DNA from: Mesonia sp. K7
Lineage (GTDB): Bacteria > Bacteroidota > Bacteroidia > Flavobacteriales > Flavobacteriaceae
NCBI RefSeq assembly: GCF_003233725.1
Contig: NZ_QKQV01000009.1
Span: 46,165-110,164, forward strand
Length of the DNA stretch: 64,000 nt
Direction of reading: 5' to 3'
Part shown: positions 31,631 to 40,524 of the stretch, in pieces
How the letters are laid out: the number at the start of each line of letters is the position of its first letter
Position numbering within the stretch: the first letter of the stretch is position 1
The notes under the pieces: generated by a model
The model's input: only the letters and a program-made list of their open reading frames with translations
The model's database searches: none
What the model was told of the DNA's origin: nothing
Position numbers and translations under genes: made by a program

Positions 31631-32260
31631 GTATTGTAAAAACTGCTTTCGCGAAATTTCTATAGCTCCCAAGCTTGCCAAATGATTTGTATAAACTTGG
31701 CAATCGATAAGGCGTACACCTTCTTTTTCTAATTTCTTTACCAAAGAAATAAACCCATATTTCGAAGCATTGCTTACTTCACTAAACATACTTTCACCAC
31801 AAAACACCTTTTTATCCTTAAGGTAAACCCCATACAAACCTCCTACTAAACTCCTTTCTTGCCACACCTCAACAGAAGTGACATAACCCTTTTGGTGTAA
31901 TTTTGCATAAGCATCAATCATTTTTGGAGTAATCCATGTGTCGTCTTGATTCTTACGCTTTACTTCTCCACATCGGGTCATCACCTCCCTAAAATTTTGA
32001 TTATAGGTAACTGTAAAAGCGCTTTCGCGAAATAACTTTTGCATACTTTTACTCACCTTGAGCCGTTCAGGAAAAAGTACCATTCGCGGATTCGGACTCC
32101 ACCAGATGATAGGTTCGTCTGCATTAAACCAAGGAAAAATTCCTGAGCGATAAGCCAACAGTAAACGTTCTACAGACAAATCACCTCCGATTGCCAAAAC
32201 TCCCATTTTATCAGCATTTTCAACGCTTGGGAATTCTATTTTGTCAGATAATAAATACAA
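31625..32260 (-). CDS. aat: Leucyl/phenylalanyl-tRNA-protein transferase
   Basis: This 211-residue enzyme adds Leu or Phe from tRNA to N-terminal Arg or Lys of proteins, marking them for ClpAP (N-degron pathway). GVLAIGGDLSVERLLLAYRSGIFPWF is followed by WWSPNPRMVLFPERLKVSKS and FCGESMFSEVSNASK, the family's signatures. RLIDCQVYTNHLASLGA lies near the end. The start is TTG, since a stop codon lies two codons upstream and no ATG is available. It overlaps the DUF2490 gene end by six bases. Confidence 0.95.
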   Translation of the reverse strand: MYLLSDKIEFPSVENADKMGVLAIGGDLSVERLLLAYRSGIFPWFNADEPIIWWSPNPRMVLFPERLKVSKSMQKLFRESAFTVTYNQNFREVMTRCGEVKRKNQDDTWITPKMIDAYAKLHQKGYVTSVEVWQERSLVGGLYGVYLKDKKVFCGESMFSEVSNASKYGFISLVKKLEKEGVRLIDCQVYTNHLASLGAIEISRKQFLQYL

Positions 32261-32410
32261 AAGTTATGCTTTTTTAGAAAATTTAATTTACAATTAGATT
32301 GTTAGTTTTCAAAAAATTAACGATATTTGAATTGACCTTTTGAGATAAATTTTGTTCATCATTGCTTTTTTTATTGAATTTGTTTTTCAATCGGTTAACG
32401 TTAATAATAA

Positions 32411-32440
32411 GAAAATCCGACTCAATGAGTCGGATTTTCG
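32411..32440. terminator. Bidirectional terminator
   Basis: The perfect stem aaaatccgactc / gagtcggatttt with loop AAT sits 20 bases beyond the stop of the VOC gene (minus strand). The rest of the 32261-32459 gap holds only AT-rich sequence and the aat upstream region. Confidence 0.82.
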
Positions 32441-32459
32441 CTTGTATTGAAATATTTTT

Positions 32460-32831
32460 TTATCGGTGTTGATCGATTAAAATTAAGTTCCCATCTGGAT
32501 CTTTTACAATCAAACTTCCGGGACCTTCGGTCTCTTTTTTTACTTCTTGCACCAAACTAATTCCGTCTTTTTTTAACGATTTCTCTATCTCACGTACATC
32601 GTCAAAGTTTTCTATATTTTGAGCATTTTCGTCCCAACCCGGATTAAAAGTGAGGATATTTCCTTCAAACATCCCTTGAAAAAGCCCAATAATGGCATTT
32701 TCGTTTTTCATAATGAGGTAATTCATTTCTTCTGTTCCAGCGAAAGCGGTAAAACCCAATTTTTCATAAAAAGCCTTAGATACTTGTAGGTCTTTTACGT
32801 TCAAACTCATAGAAAATGCTCCTAGTTTCAT
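32460..32831 (-). CDS. VOC (glyoxalase/bleomycin-resistance) family protein
   Basis: This 123-residue single VOC domain has two beta-alpha-beta-beta-beta units: FSMSLNVKDLQVSKAFYEKLGF at the N-terminus and GPGSLIVKDPDGNLILIDQH at the C-terminus. Metal ligands are not certain: there is no His in the first strand (SMSLNV), so it may lack glyoxalase chemistry. The substrate is unknown. It is last in the flavin reductase, DUF3127, VOC operon. Confidence 0.8.
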   Translation of the reverse strand: MKLGAFSMSLNVKDLQVSKAFYEKLGFTAFAGTEEMNYLIMKNENAIIGLFQGMFEGNILTFNPGWDENAQNIENFDDVREIEKSLKKDGISLVQEVKKETEGPGSLIVKDPDGNLILIDQHR

Positions 32832-32841
32832 CAGCTAAATT

Positions 32842-33210
32842 TTAGAATGGCAAATCGTCGTGTTCGTCTTCTGAGAAATCATTGGTTGGCTCAAACTCAT
32901 CTACCGGTGGAATATTTTGGTTAGCAGATTGTGCTTGTAAATTTTCGATTCTCCAACCTTGTATCGAGTTGAAATATTTGGTCTCGCCTTGAGGGTTTAT
33001 CCATTCTCTACCACGCAGGTTAACCCCTATTTTTACAGGTTGTCCCACCTGATAATTGTTAAGCAAATCACATTTGTCTTGCACAAATTCTACTAAGATA
33101 TGTTGCGGATATTGTTCTTGTGTGGTCACCACCATTTCTCTTTTTCTAAAACCGTTGTTACCATAGGTTTTAGTCTCATCAATCATTTTTATTGTACCTT
33201 GTATTTCCAT
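32842..33210 (-). CDS. DUF3127 protein
   Basis: This 122-residue protein has an OB-like beta-rich core: GTIKMIDETKTYGNNGFRKREMVVTT and HILVEFVQDKCDLLNNYQVGQPVKIGVNLRGREW. An acidic tail follows (EFEPTNDFSEDEHDDLPF). The tail resembles that of single-stranded DNA-binding proteins, and the fold suggests a nucleic-acid binder, but the function is not known. It lies 10 bases from both neighbours. Confidence 0.85.
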   Translation of the reverse strand: MEIQGTIKMIDETKTYGNNGFRKREMVVTTQEQYPQHILVEFVQDKCDLLNNYQVGQPVKIGVNLRGREWINPQGETKYFNSIQGWRIENLQAQSANQNIPPVDEFEPTNDFSEDEHDDLPF

Positions 33211-33220
33211 AAAATTCTAT

Positions 33221-34096
33221 TTATACTGTTTTTGCTAATAATATTTTCCAAGCCGAAACTACTTCTTCTTTTTCTAAAAAGTCTTGTGCTTTTTGATGTA
33301 TTTCTTCTTCGGAAAGATTAGCTATCAAATTACTTAAATTTTGTTGAGTTATAAAATTATCTACCTCCTTTTTTGAGGGTAGATCTTTTACTGTCGCCAA
33401 TTTACCCAAATCATTTCCCGTAAGGGTCTTGCTTTGCCTAATATTTGTTGGCATTTGGTCTACGCCAATCCCGATATGTTCTAATGGTTTTGGAATTTCG
33501 AAAATCCCTGCTTTTGCTCTAGTGTAATAATTTCCGCCCATTCTTGCCACTTGGTCAAGTTTGTATTGATCTATTTTCCTTTCTTCATCTAAAACACTTT
33601 CGCTAATATGCATTTTTAGCACTTCACAAATCACAATATTTCCTGCACCACCTTTTTTACCCAAAGCAACAACATCGTTTACTTTACACTCAAATTGTAC
33701 TGGTGATTCTTTAACCCGAAATGGTTTTACTTTTTCTGAAGCCAACATGGTTAAGCCAGCTTTTTCAAATTCGTTAACGCCATCGGCAAAATCTGAACTT
33801 GCAAAAGATGTCTGTTGTACAATCGCATGATTCACCACATTTATTACTACTTCTTTTGTTTCTAAAACATTTTGCAATGTATGTTTTGAAGAGTCATCTA
33901 ACATTCTAATCACTGGCGAAAAAATCATGGTTGGCGGTTTAGAACCCACCATATTAAAAAAGCTAAACGGTGCTAAATTTGGGTTTCCGTTTTTATCGAG
34001 TGTGCTCGCAAAAGCAATGGGTCTCGGTCCGATGGCACTCACCATCATGCCGTACATTTTTTTTGCGGGAATATCGTTTGGGTCTAGCGTATACAT
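33221..34096 (-). CDS. Flavin reductase family protein
   Basis: This 291-residue FMN-binding split-barrel protein has GPRPIAFASTLDKNGNPNLAPFSFFNMVGSKPP, cut here into GPRPIAFAS and NLAPFSFFN, the FMN phosphate-contacting part. FECKVNDVVALGKKGGAGNIVICEVLKMHI follows in the second half. The family reduces FMN with NAD(P)H or uses bound FMN; the partner enzyme is unknown. It is first in its operon, with a -7 box TATCTTTG on the minus strand at 34117-34124. Confidence 0.85.
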   Translation of the reverse strand: MYTLDPNDIPAKKMYGMMVSAIGPRPIAFASTLDKNGNPNLAPFSFFNMVGSKPPTMIFSPVIRMLDDSSKHTLQNVLETKEVVINVVNHAIVQQTSFASSDFADGVNEFEKAGLTMLASEKVKPFRVKESPVQFECKVNDVVALGKKGGAGNIVICEVLKMHISESVLDEERKIDQYKLDQVARMGGNYYTRAKAGIFEIPKPLEHIGIGVDQMPTNIRQSKTLTGNDLGKLATVKDLPSKKEVDNFITQQNLSNLIANLSEEEIHQKAQDFLEKEEVVSAWKILLAKTV

Positions 34097-34116
34097 AAAA
34101 AAGTATTAATTTTAAG

Positions 34117-34124
34117 CAAAGATA
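34117..34124 (-). promoter_or_regulatory. -7 box of the flavin reductase operon
   Basis: The plus-strand CAAAGATA reads TATCTTTG on the minus strand, an exact consensus match 21 bases before the ATG. Confidence 0.5.
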
Positions 34125-34186
34125 TGTAAACTGATGTGCTTTAAAAAATAGAATAAAAGTTTATATTTCGCTTATAAAATCAAAAT

Positions 34187-35341
34187 ATGTTTTTTCCAAA
34201 AAGTAGAAAAATTTCGAGAGTATTTGTGTTGGTTTCTTCCATTATTATTATCGGACTTTTTTTATATAATGTGTCTATTTTCTTCGACCAGATCAAAGAA
34301 GAAGAACGCAACAAAATGGAAGTTTGGGGAGAAGCCTACAAAGAAATCATCAATAGTGATTACGAAAGCAGCCTAAGTAATCTTGTGATTCCTGTGATGT
34401 CTAATAACACTTCTACACCTATGATTGTTCACGGAGTAAATGACGACAGTTATTCTGCTAGAAATATTTCTGAAAACAAAGTAGATACGAAGGAAAAAAT
34501 AAAAGCACTTGCTGAAAAATTTGAAACCCAATACCAACCACTTGTCCTAAAAGACGAACAAGGAAATATTTCTAGTATTGTCTATTACGGGTATTCTAAT
34601 TTACTGACTCGCTTACAATATTTTCCTATAATTATTATTCTTATTGTCATCCTTTTTCTCGGAATTATATACTATTTCTATATTACTTCCAAACAAAGTG
34701 AGCAGAGCTTGCTTTGGGCAGGAATGGCAAAAGAAACCGCTCATCAGATTGGCACGCCACTTTCTTCTTTGGTAGGTTGGAAAGAAATATTAAAGTCAGA
34801 GAATGTGAACCCGACTTACTTAGAAGAAATCGATAAAGATATTGCACGACTTCAGGTCATTACCGAACGTTTTTCTAAAATAGGTTCGATGCCAAATCTT
34901 GAAGTAACTGATATAGTCGCAGCGACCAAACAATCGTTTGAGTACCTAAAAAATAGGTCTTCTAGACTTATTCATTTTAGCATCAAAATACCTAATGAAG
35001 TTATTTATGTGAGCCTCAACGAGCAACTTTACAGCTGGACGATTGAAAACTTGGTAAAGAACTCGATTGATGCACTCAAAGGAAAAGGCGATATCGAAAT
35101 TGAGTTGACTTCTACCGAAAAAGATGTTTCTATCTTTATTTCCGATAACGGAAAAGGAATTCCTAAAAGTCTTTACAACAAAGTTTTTACCCCTGGTTTT
35201 ACAACCAAGCAGCGCGGTTGGGGTTTAGGTTTGTCGCTTGCCAGAAGAATTATCGTCACTTATCATGGCGGTAAAATAAAAGTCTTAAAAAGTGAACTTA
35301 ATAAAGGGACTACTTTTTTGATAAAGCTAAATCGAGCTTAA
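34187..35341 (+). CDS. Orphan sensor histidine kinase
   Basis: This 384-residue membrane kinase has a first helix at about 11-33, an extracytoplasmic sensor at about 35-142 and a second helix at about 145-167. The phospho-acceptor region is AKETAHQIGTPLSSL (His186), a HQIGTP variant frequent in Bacteroidota. The ATPase motifs are NLVKNSIDALKG, DNGKGIP and RGWGLGLSLARR. No response regulator is adjacent, so its partner is elsewhere. The signal is unknown. A TATATTTC word close upstream may be its -7 box. Confidence 0.88.
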   Translation: MFFPKSRKISRVFVLVSSIIIIGLFLYNVSIFFDQIKEEERNKMEVWGEAYKEIINSDYESSLSNLVIPVMSNNTSTPMIVHGVNDDSYSARNISENKVDTKEKIKALAEKFETQYQPLVLKDEQGNISSIVYYGYSNLLTRLQYFPIIIILIVILFLGIIYYFYITSKQSEQSLLWAGMAKETAHQIGTPLSSLVGWKEILKSENVNPTYLEEIDKDIARLQVITERFSKIGSMPNLEVTDIVAATKQSFEYLKNRSSRLIHFSIKIPNEVIYVSLNEQLYSWTIENLVKNSIDALKGKGDIEIELTSTEKDVSIFISDNGKGIPKSLYNKVFTPGFTTKQRGWGLGLSLARRIIVTYHGGKIKVLKSELNKGTTFLIKLNRA

Positions 35342-35448
35342 TCTATTTGTCAATTTGTTATTAGCTCTCGATGTAATTTCGCTTAAGCGGAATCACAAAA
35401 ACTCAATTAAACTGGATTAAAGCAATCTATAAATCTACTATCGATTAG

Positions 35449-35525
35449 CGTCATGCAGAACTTGTTTGAGCATCTCATAAAACGATGAGACCTTTGAATA
35501 ATTCCAATAGCTATCGGGACAGGGT
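35449..35525. repeat. Degenerate palindromic intergenic repeats
   Basis: The segment CGTCATGCAGAACTTGTTTG, then AGCATCTCAT AAAACG ATGAGA, is a worn form of the long inverted repeat (CGTCATGCTGAACTTG type) known between genes of marine Bacteroidota. Its right arm has decayed. It runs into AATAGCTATCGGGAC, a half of another common palindrome (CCGATAGCTATCGG). The rest of the 35342-35582 gap is AT-rich with no gene. Confidence 0.45.
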
Positions 35526-35582
35526 GGCGAAATATTTTTTATAAAAAACTGATTATTTAATAATTAGAGTCTTGAAGTGTTT

Positions 35583-35972
35583 TTATAAATTATTAGCTAT
35601 TGCTTCAGCGAGTTGCTGCATTTCTTCAGGAGAAACCTTGTCTTTGGTCTGAAAAGTAGCATCGCTCATTGTTCTTAGTGGAATAAGGTGTACGTGTACA
35701 TGCGGAACTTCTAACCCAATAACGCTCATCCCTATTCGCTTACAATCGACGGTTTTACGAAGCGCCAAGGCTACTCTTCTTGAAAACTGCATCAATTCTA
35801 CATAGGTGTTTTCCTCTAAATCAAAAATTTTATCGACTTCCTGCTTTGGAATACAAAGAGTGTGGCCTTTGCTATTTGGGTTAACATCTAGAAAAGCCAA
35901 AAACTTATCGGTTTCGGCTACTTTATAGGAAGGTATTTCTCCGTTAACTATTTTTGTAAATATACTTGCCAT
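35583..35972 (-). CDS. HIT family hydrolase
   Basis: This 129-residue histidine-triad protein has the catalytic triad in HVHVHLIPL near 95-103, preceded by GLEVPHVHVH. N-terminal SIFTKIVNGEIPSYKVAET is typical of the Hint/PKCI branch. The family hydrolyses nucleoside phosphoramidates or adenylated compounds. It lies 13 bases after the OppC-like gene, same direction. Confidence 0.93.
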   Translation of the reverse strand: MASIFTKIVNGEIPSYKVAETDKFLAFLDVNPNSKGHTLCIPKQEVDKIFDLEENTYVELMQFSRRVALALRKTVDCKRIGMSVIGLEVPHVHVHLIPLRTMSDATFQTKDKVSPEEMQQLAEAIANNL

Positions 35973-35985
35973 AATTTTTATTTTT

Positions 35986-37095
35986 TTAAATTCTTACATC
36001 AAAAGCATCACGAATGGCATTGCCAATGAGCATAAAAGTCATCACCAAACTCATAATTGCCAAACCAGGAATAATTGCCAAATAAGGTTTGCCTAAGATA
36101 ATATAGTTGTAGTGATCTTTGATTATCGAGCCCCAACTTGGCATGGGCGGTTGTGCTCCTATTCCGAGGAAACTCAAACCGCTTTCTATTAAAATAGCTG
36201 CTGCGAAATTGGCTGCAGAAATGACAATGACAGGCGCCAAAATATTAGGTAAAATATGTGTTTTGATGATTCTAAAATCGGTGTAACCTAAAGTTCTTGC
36301 AGCCGTAACATACTGCATTTTTTTTACACTCATCACTTGCCCGCGAACAACTCTCGCTACTTCTACCCACATCGTCAAACCTACGGCAATAAAGACCTGC
36401 CAAAAACCTTTACCGAGAGCCAAAGTGATAGCAATCACCAAAAGCAAAGTTGGTATCGACCACGTCACGTTGATGAGCCACATAATGAGCTGATCTATTT
36501 TTCCTCCAAAATAACCTGCTATTGCACCAAGTGTCATGCCTATCAATAACGAAATAAAAACTGCTACAAACCCAATGGAAATCGAAATACGCATGCCGAC
36601 CAACATTCTACTGAGCATATCACGGCCAAATTTATCTGTACCGAGCAAAAAGGTTTTCTCTTCGATAAGTTTTTCTTCTACTTCTTGCCAGTTTTTATAA
36701 CCTTCAAAGTTTTCACTTAAAGTGAAAATTTTAGACATTCCTACTTCGTTTTCGCCTACATAAGGCTCCACAACCAATTCGTTATTTTCTATTTTGTAGT
36801 CGGAAATAGGGATTTGCTCAACTACATTTTTCTTTCCGAAAAAGTATTCGGAAAAAGTGGTTTCTGGAAGCTCTTTAGAATCCAGCGTAAGCATTTTTAC
36901 GGTAAATCCCGGACTTTTAGAGTGAATTGCCAATTGCATTTGGTTGGCATTTTCTGAATCATCTGGAATGATAAGGTAAGCAAAAACGGCTATCACAAAA
37001 CACAGTGCGAGATACGCTAAACTAAAAACGCCCCAAAAGTCTTTTTTAAACTTCTGAAGCGCTATTTGTGTGAGTGAATTGCCTTTTTGAGCCAT
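35986..37095 (-). CDS. ABC transporter permease, OppC/DppC-like
   Basis: This 369-residue inner-membrane permease is read from ATG 37095. A first helix lies at about 20-43. A polar stretch of about 100 residues (about 46-150) follows before the canonical LLGTDKFGRDMLSRM; it is larger than in E. coli OppC. The C-terminal half has five helices. The EAA loop is EVARVVRGQVMSVKKMQYVTAARTLGYTD (split: EVARVVRGQ and AARTLGYTD), and SGLSFLGIGAQPPMPSWG is typical of OppC. It would move oligopeptides with OppB and OppD/F, none of which is adjacent. It lies 6 bases after the Prc gene. Confidence 0.87.
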   Translation of the reverse strand: MAQKGNSLTQIALQKFKKDFWGVFSLAYLALCFVIAVFAYLIIPDDSENANQMQLAIHSKSPGFTVKMLTLDSKELPETTFSEYFFGKKNVVEQIPISDYKIENNELVVEPYVGENEVGMSKIFTLSENFEGYKNWQEVEEKLIEEKTFLLGTDKFGRDMLSRMLVGMRISISIGFVAVFISLLIGMTLGAIAGYFGGKIDQLIMWLINVTWSIPTLLLVIAITLALGKGFWQVFIAVGLTMWVEVARVVRGQVMSVKKMQYVTAARTLGYTDFRIIKTHILPNILAPVIVISAANFAAAILIESGLSFLGIGAQPPMPSWGSIIKDHYNYIILGKPYLAIIPGLAIMSLVMTFMLIGNAIRDAFDVRI

Positions 37096-37101
37096 CAAAA
37101 A

Positions 37102-39237
37102 TTAGTCTTTTAGATTGGCAACTTTTTTTTGTTTGATGTTGTTAAGCTTTAAATCTTCCAACACGTGAATGGCTTCTTCTACATATACATCTTTACTTAG
37201 ATTTTCGTGCCAACGCTTTCTCTTTTCTGCCAAAGTAGTATCCGCAGCTATTTTTTCTAATTCGTAAGGTAAAGAAGTAAAGGTAAGATTGGTAGTATAA
37301 TCTGATATTGCATCAAAATGTTTTGCAACTTCTTCATCCTGTTCAATATCATTTTTATAAGCTTCGTAATTTAATGAAAACTCTGTCTCATCACGTTGTG
37401 TTTTTATCCATCTAGCATGCTCGTCTATTAGCCTTAATTGCTCGTTATTACTCATTCTGATTTTGCTACTTTCTATTGCATCTTTATAATCGATATAACC
37501 ATCCCAAACCTTATAGGTTGCAGGTTGAATCTGATCCCAAGGCAATGGGTTATCGGTATCTCTTTCGCCTAAATCAATATAACTGTAACGATCTGGAACG
37601 ACCACATCACTTTTTACACCTTCTAATTGGGTAGAACCACCGTTTACACGATAGAATTTCTGACGGGTAAGTTTTAATGCTCCCATATCACCAAAGTCGC
37701 TGTTGCGAACCCATCTATTTAAATCAATAATCCCTTGTACAGTACCTTTTCCGTAAGTTTGCTTACTTCCTAAGACAATAGCTCGCTTGTAGTCTTGCAT
37801 CGCTGCGGCTAAAATTTCTGAAGCCGAAGCTGAAAGCTCGTTGACTAAAATTACTAATGGCCCATCCCAGAGAATTTCATCGTCTTCGTCTTCTAAAATT
37901 TCTCTGTTTCCGTTACCCGATTTTACTTGTACAACTGGACCTTCTTCGATAAATAAACCTGCAATTTCTACCACCGCAGAAAGCGAACCTCCACCATTAT
38001 TTCTTAAGTCGATTACCAATCCTTCCATATCTTGTTTTTTCAACTCGATAATTTCGTTACGGATATCGGTTGCAGCGTTTCTTCCGCTGGCATCTTCCAT
38101 ATCAAAATAGAATTTTGGGAGATTGATCAATCCGTAATTTCTATTGTTTTTCTTTACCATCGAAGACTTGGCAAAAGTTTCTTCTAATTCTACAATGTCT
38201 CTTGTAATCGAAATTTCTTCAATCTCTCCAGAAACTTTTTTTACTGTAAGGTGCACTATTGTTCCTTTTGGGCCTTTGATGAGGCTTACTGCATCGTCTA
38301 AAGGCATTCCGGTAATACTTACTGCTTCTTTTTCTTTGTCTTGACGAACTTTCATAATCTCATCGCCTACTTCTAACTCTTCGCCACGCCATGCTGGACC
38401 TCCCGAAATAACATCTACAATAGTAATGTTATCCATCTTTTTCTGAAGGCGAGCTCCTATGCCTTCTATTTTACCCGACATTTGTTGGTCGAAACGTTCT
38501 TTGTCTTGGGGTGCAAAATAAAATGTGTGTGGATCGAACTCTTCTACAATTGCATTGACATAAATGCCGAACCAATCTTTTCTATCGAGGTCTTTTACTA
38601 AGTTGTAAAATTCATCTAAAGATTTTTTACTGGTTTCTCTTGCTTCTTTTTCGAGTTCGGTATCCGATTGTATTTGATATGTATTATCATCCTCCTTTTT
38701 TAAATTTTCATCTTCTTTTAACTCATAATAGGTAACAAGTGTAGAAAATTTAAGTTGCTTTCGCCATCTTTCCCTGAGTTCTCTTTTGCTGCTGGCAAAT
38801 TGGTCTTTTTCGTAATCTGCATTAATGGTTTCGTTTTTTGAAAAATCGAAAGGTTGTTCTAAAATCTCTTGGTAATACGCTTTTGATTCTTCCATACGCT
38901 GTGTAATAAGCTGATGCGACAACTTAAAAAACTCTATTTTATGATTTTCTATTTCGTCGTCTATCAAATGTTCGTATGCTTTTAGCTTATCGATATCTTC
39001 TTGTATAAAATAACGCTTACGCGGATCTAAAGCATTGACATAACGCTCAAAAACATTTTCAGAAAAATTGTCGTTGATGTCTTTAGGAGAATAATGCCCA
39101 CGACTCAACACAAAAGAGATCAACTCTATGAGTACTTCGTCTTTATCTGAGTCTGGGTCAAATTTTTTGGTGGTGAAGCTACAAGAGGCTACTGCCAATA
39201 ATAAGCCCAATAGAAAAATCTTATAATTCCTTTTCAT
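37102..39237 (-). CDS. prc: Carboxy-terminal processing peptidase, S41 family (Prc/Tsp-like)
   Basis: ATG 39237 is chosen because it gives a short lipoprotein signal MKRNYKIFLLG...AVASC; ATG 39261 is also possible and adds eight residues. The long N-terminal helical domain (about 40-260) is followed by a PDZ domain (about 262-350). The S41 catalytic domain has VIDLRNNGGGS, ELSASASEILAAAMQDY (nucleophile Ser) and YGKGTVQG (Lys). The N-terminal and tail DUF3340-like parts match the long Prc form (about 700 residues). It trims or degrades periplasmic proteins from their C-terminus. It is tethered to a membrane by lipid. Confidence 0.92.
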   Translation of the reverse strand: MKRNYKIFLLGLLLAVASCSFTTKKFDPDSDKDEVLIELISFVLSRGHYSPKDINDNFSENVFERYVNALDPRKRYFIQEDIDKLKAYEHLIDDEIENHKIEFFKLSHQLITQRMEESKAYYQEILEQPFDFSKNETINADYEKDQFASSKRELRERWRKQLKFSTLVTYYELKEDENLKKEDDNTYQIQSDTELEKEARETSKKSLDEFYNLVKDLDRKDWFGIYVNAIVEEFDPHTFYFAPQDKERFDQQMSGKIEGIGARLQKKMDNITIVDVISGGPAWRGEELEVGDEIMKVRQDKEKEAVSITGMPLDDAVSLIKGPKGTIVHLTVKKVSGEIEEISITRDIVELEETFAKSSMVKKNNRNYGLINLPKFYFDMEDASGRNAATDIRNEIIELKKQDMEGLVIDLRNNGGGSLSAVVEIAGLFIEEGPVVQVKSGNGNREILEDEDDEILWDGPLVILVNELSASASEILAAAMQDYKRAIVLGSKQTYGKGTVQGIIDLNRWVRNSDFGDMGALKLTRQKFYRVNGGSTQLEGVKSDVVVPDRYSYIDLGERDTDNPLPWDQIQPATYKVWDGYIDYKDAIESSKIRMSNNEQLRLIDEHARWIKTQRDETEFSLNYEAYKNDIEQDEEVAKHFDAISDYTTNLTFTSLPYELEKIAADTTLAEKRKRWHENLSKDVYVEEAIHVLEDLKLNNIKQKKVANLKD

Positions 39238-39446
39238 AAATCTTTTTATTTTCTTTATCATTATTCACACATAAAAAATTATGCCACACCAGGGTAAAAC
39301 CCGATGTTTTTTGTTGTTATTTATCTTAAGTGCTAAATGTAGTCATTTTTTTGCAAGCTGGGTAATTAAAATATCATAAGATATCTATAAAACTCATCTC
39401 ATAAAAAAGTAAACATAATTCTGTATTTTAGCATCAAAATAAATTT

Positions 39447-40229
39447 ATGGTAAAGAAAAAACCGCTGATTTTAGTCACTAATGATGACGGAATTACTGCT
39501 CCCGGCATTCGCCACTTGATAAAAATCATGAAAACTTTGGGTGAGGTTGTGGTCGTTGCTCCCGATAGTCCGCAGAGTGGAATGGGTCACGCCATCACCA
39601 TTAACGATAATCTCTATTGTGATCCGGTGAAAGTGAAAGAAAGCGAAAACCATAAAGAATATAGTTGTTCTGGAACACCCGCTGATTGTGTAAAAATTGC
39701 CAAACAAGAAATTCTCAAAAGAAAACCTGATTTATGTGTGAGCGGTATCAATCACGGTTCTAACTCATCAATCAATGTGATTTATTCAGGAACAATGAGC
39801 GCCGCGGTAGAAGCAGGTACCGAAGGTATTCCTGCCATAGGTTTTTCTTTGTTAGACTATTCGCTAACCGCAGATTTTGAGCCTTCTACTAAATTTATTA
39901 AAATCATCACACAGAATGTGTTGGCCAATGGTTTACCAAAAGGGGTTGTGCTAAATGTAAACATTCCTAAACTAACTGAAAAACAGATGAAAGGAATTAA
40001 AGTTTGTCGTCAAGCCAAAGCACATTGGGTAGAAAAATTCGATAAAAGAACCAATCCGCAAGGAAGAGATTATTATTGGCTTACGGGCGAATTCGTCAAC
40101 GAAGACAAAGGCGAAGACACCGATGAATGGGCGTTGGAAAACGGCTATGTTTCTGTGGTTCCTGTTCAGTTTGATTTAACTGCACATCATTTTATTCAAG
40201 ATTTAAACACCTGGAATTTCCATGATTAA
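39447..40229 (+). CDS. surE: 5'/3'-nucleotidase SurE
   Basis: This 260-residue metal-dependent phosphatase removes phosphate from nucleoside monophosphates. The metal motif TNDDG lies at 11-15. APDSPQSGMGHAIT, CSGTPADCVK and GINHGSNSSINVIYSGTMSAA (split by GSN and YSG) are family signatures. Length is normal. It overlaps the next ORF by eight bases and starts the surE, membrane protein, lpxB, NlpC run. Confidence 0.95.
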   Translation: MVKKKPLILVTNDDGITAPGIRHLIKIMKTLGEVVVVAPDSPQSGMGHAITINDNLYCDPVKVKESENHKEYSCSGTPADCVKIAKQEILKRKPDLCVSGINHGSNSSINVIYSGTMSAAVEAGTEGIPAIGFSLLDYSLTADFEPSTKFIKIITQNVLANGLPKGVVLNVNIPKLTEKQMKGIKVCRQAKAHWVEKFDKRTNPQGRDYYWLTGEFVNEDKGEDTDEWALENGYVSVVPVQFDLTAHHFIQDLNTWNFHD

Positions 40230-40524
40230 AAAAGAACTTTTTATTGGGGTTTTAATTGCACTCATAGTAACTATCGCAGGCATATTTATCTATTGCACCT
40301 TATTTCTTTCTTCATATGAATTTGTGGAAGCTTTAAAAATAGCCGAACAAAATGATCGTCTGGGAAGTGTAATTGCACTTGGTGCTTTAGCTAATTTCCT
40401 TCCGTTTTTTGTTTTTTTAAAAAAGAACCAAATTTACAGAGCAAGAGGAGTTGTGATGTTTTGCCTCTTACTGGTGTTGTTTATTTTATTAGTCAATTTT
40501 AGCCTTATTCCTAATCTCTTTTAG
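40222..40524 (+). CDS. Small membrane protein of unknown function
   Basis: This 100-residue protein has three membrane helices (about 7-29, 49-65, 76-97) with a short charged loop VEALKIAEQNDRLGS between the first two. It was not recognised beyond its position between surE and lpxB, where small membrane proteins are common in Flavobacteria. It overlaps surE by eight bases and abuts lpxB with no gap, so it is translated with them. Confidence 0.7.
   Translation: MIKKELFIGVLIALIVTIAGIFIYCTLFLSSYEFVEALKIAEQNDRLGSVIALGALANFLPFFVFLKKNQIYRARGVVMFCLLLVLFILLVNFSLIPNLF

Noticed and set aside
36715..36735. Hairpin (ttttcacttaaagtgaaaa) as a terminator
   Set aside because: It lies in the middle of the OppC-like coding region with no T-run in the sense direction.
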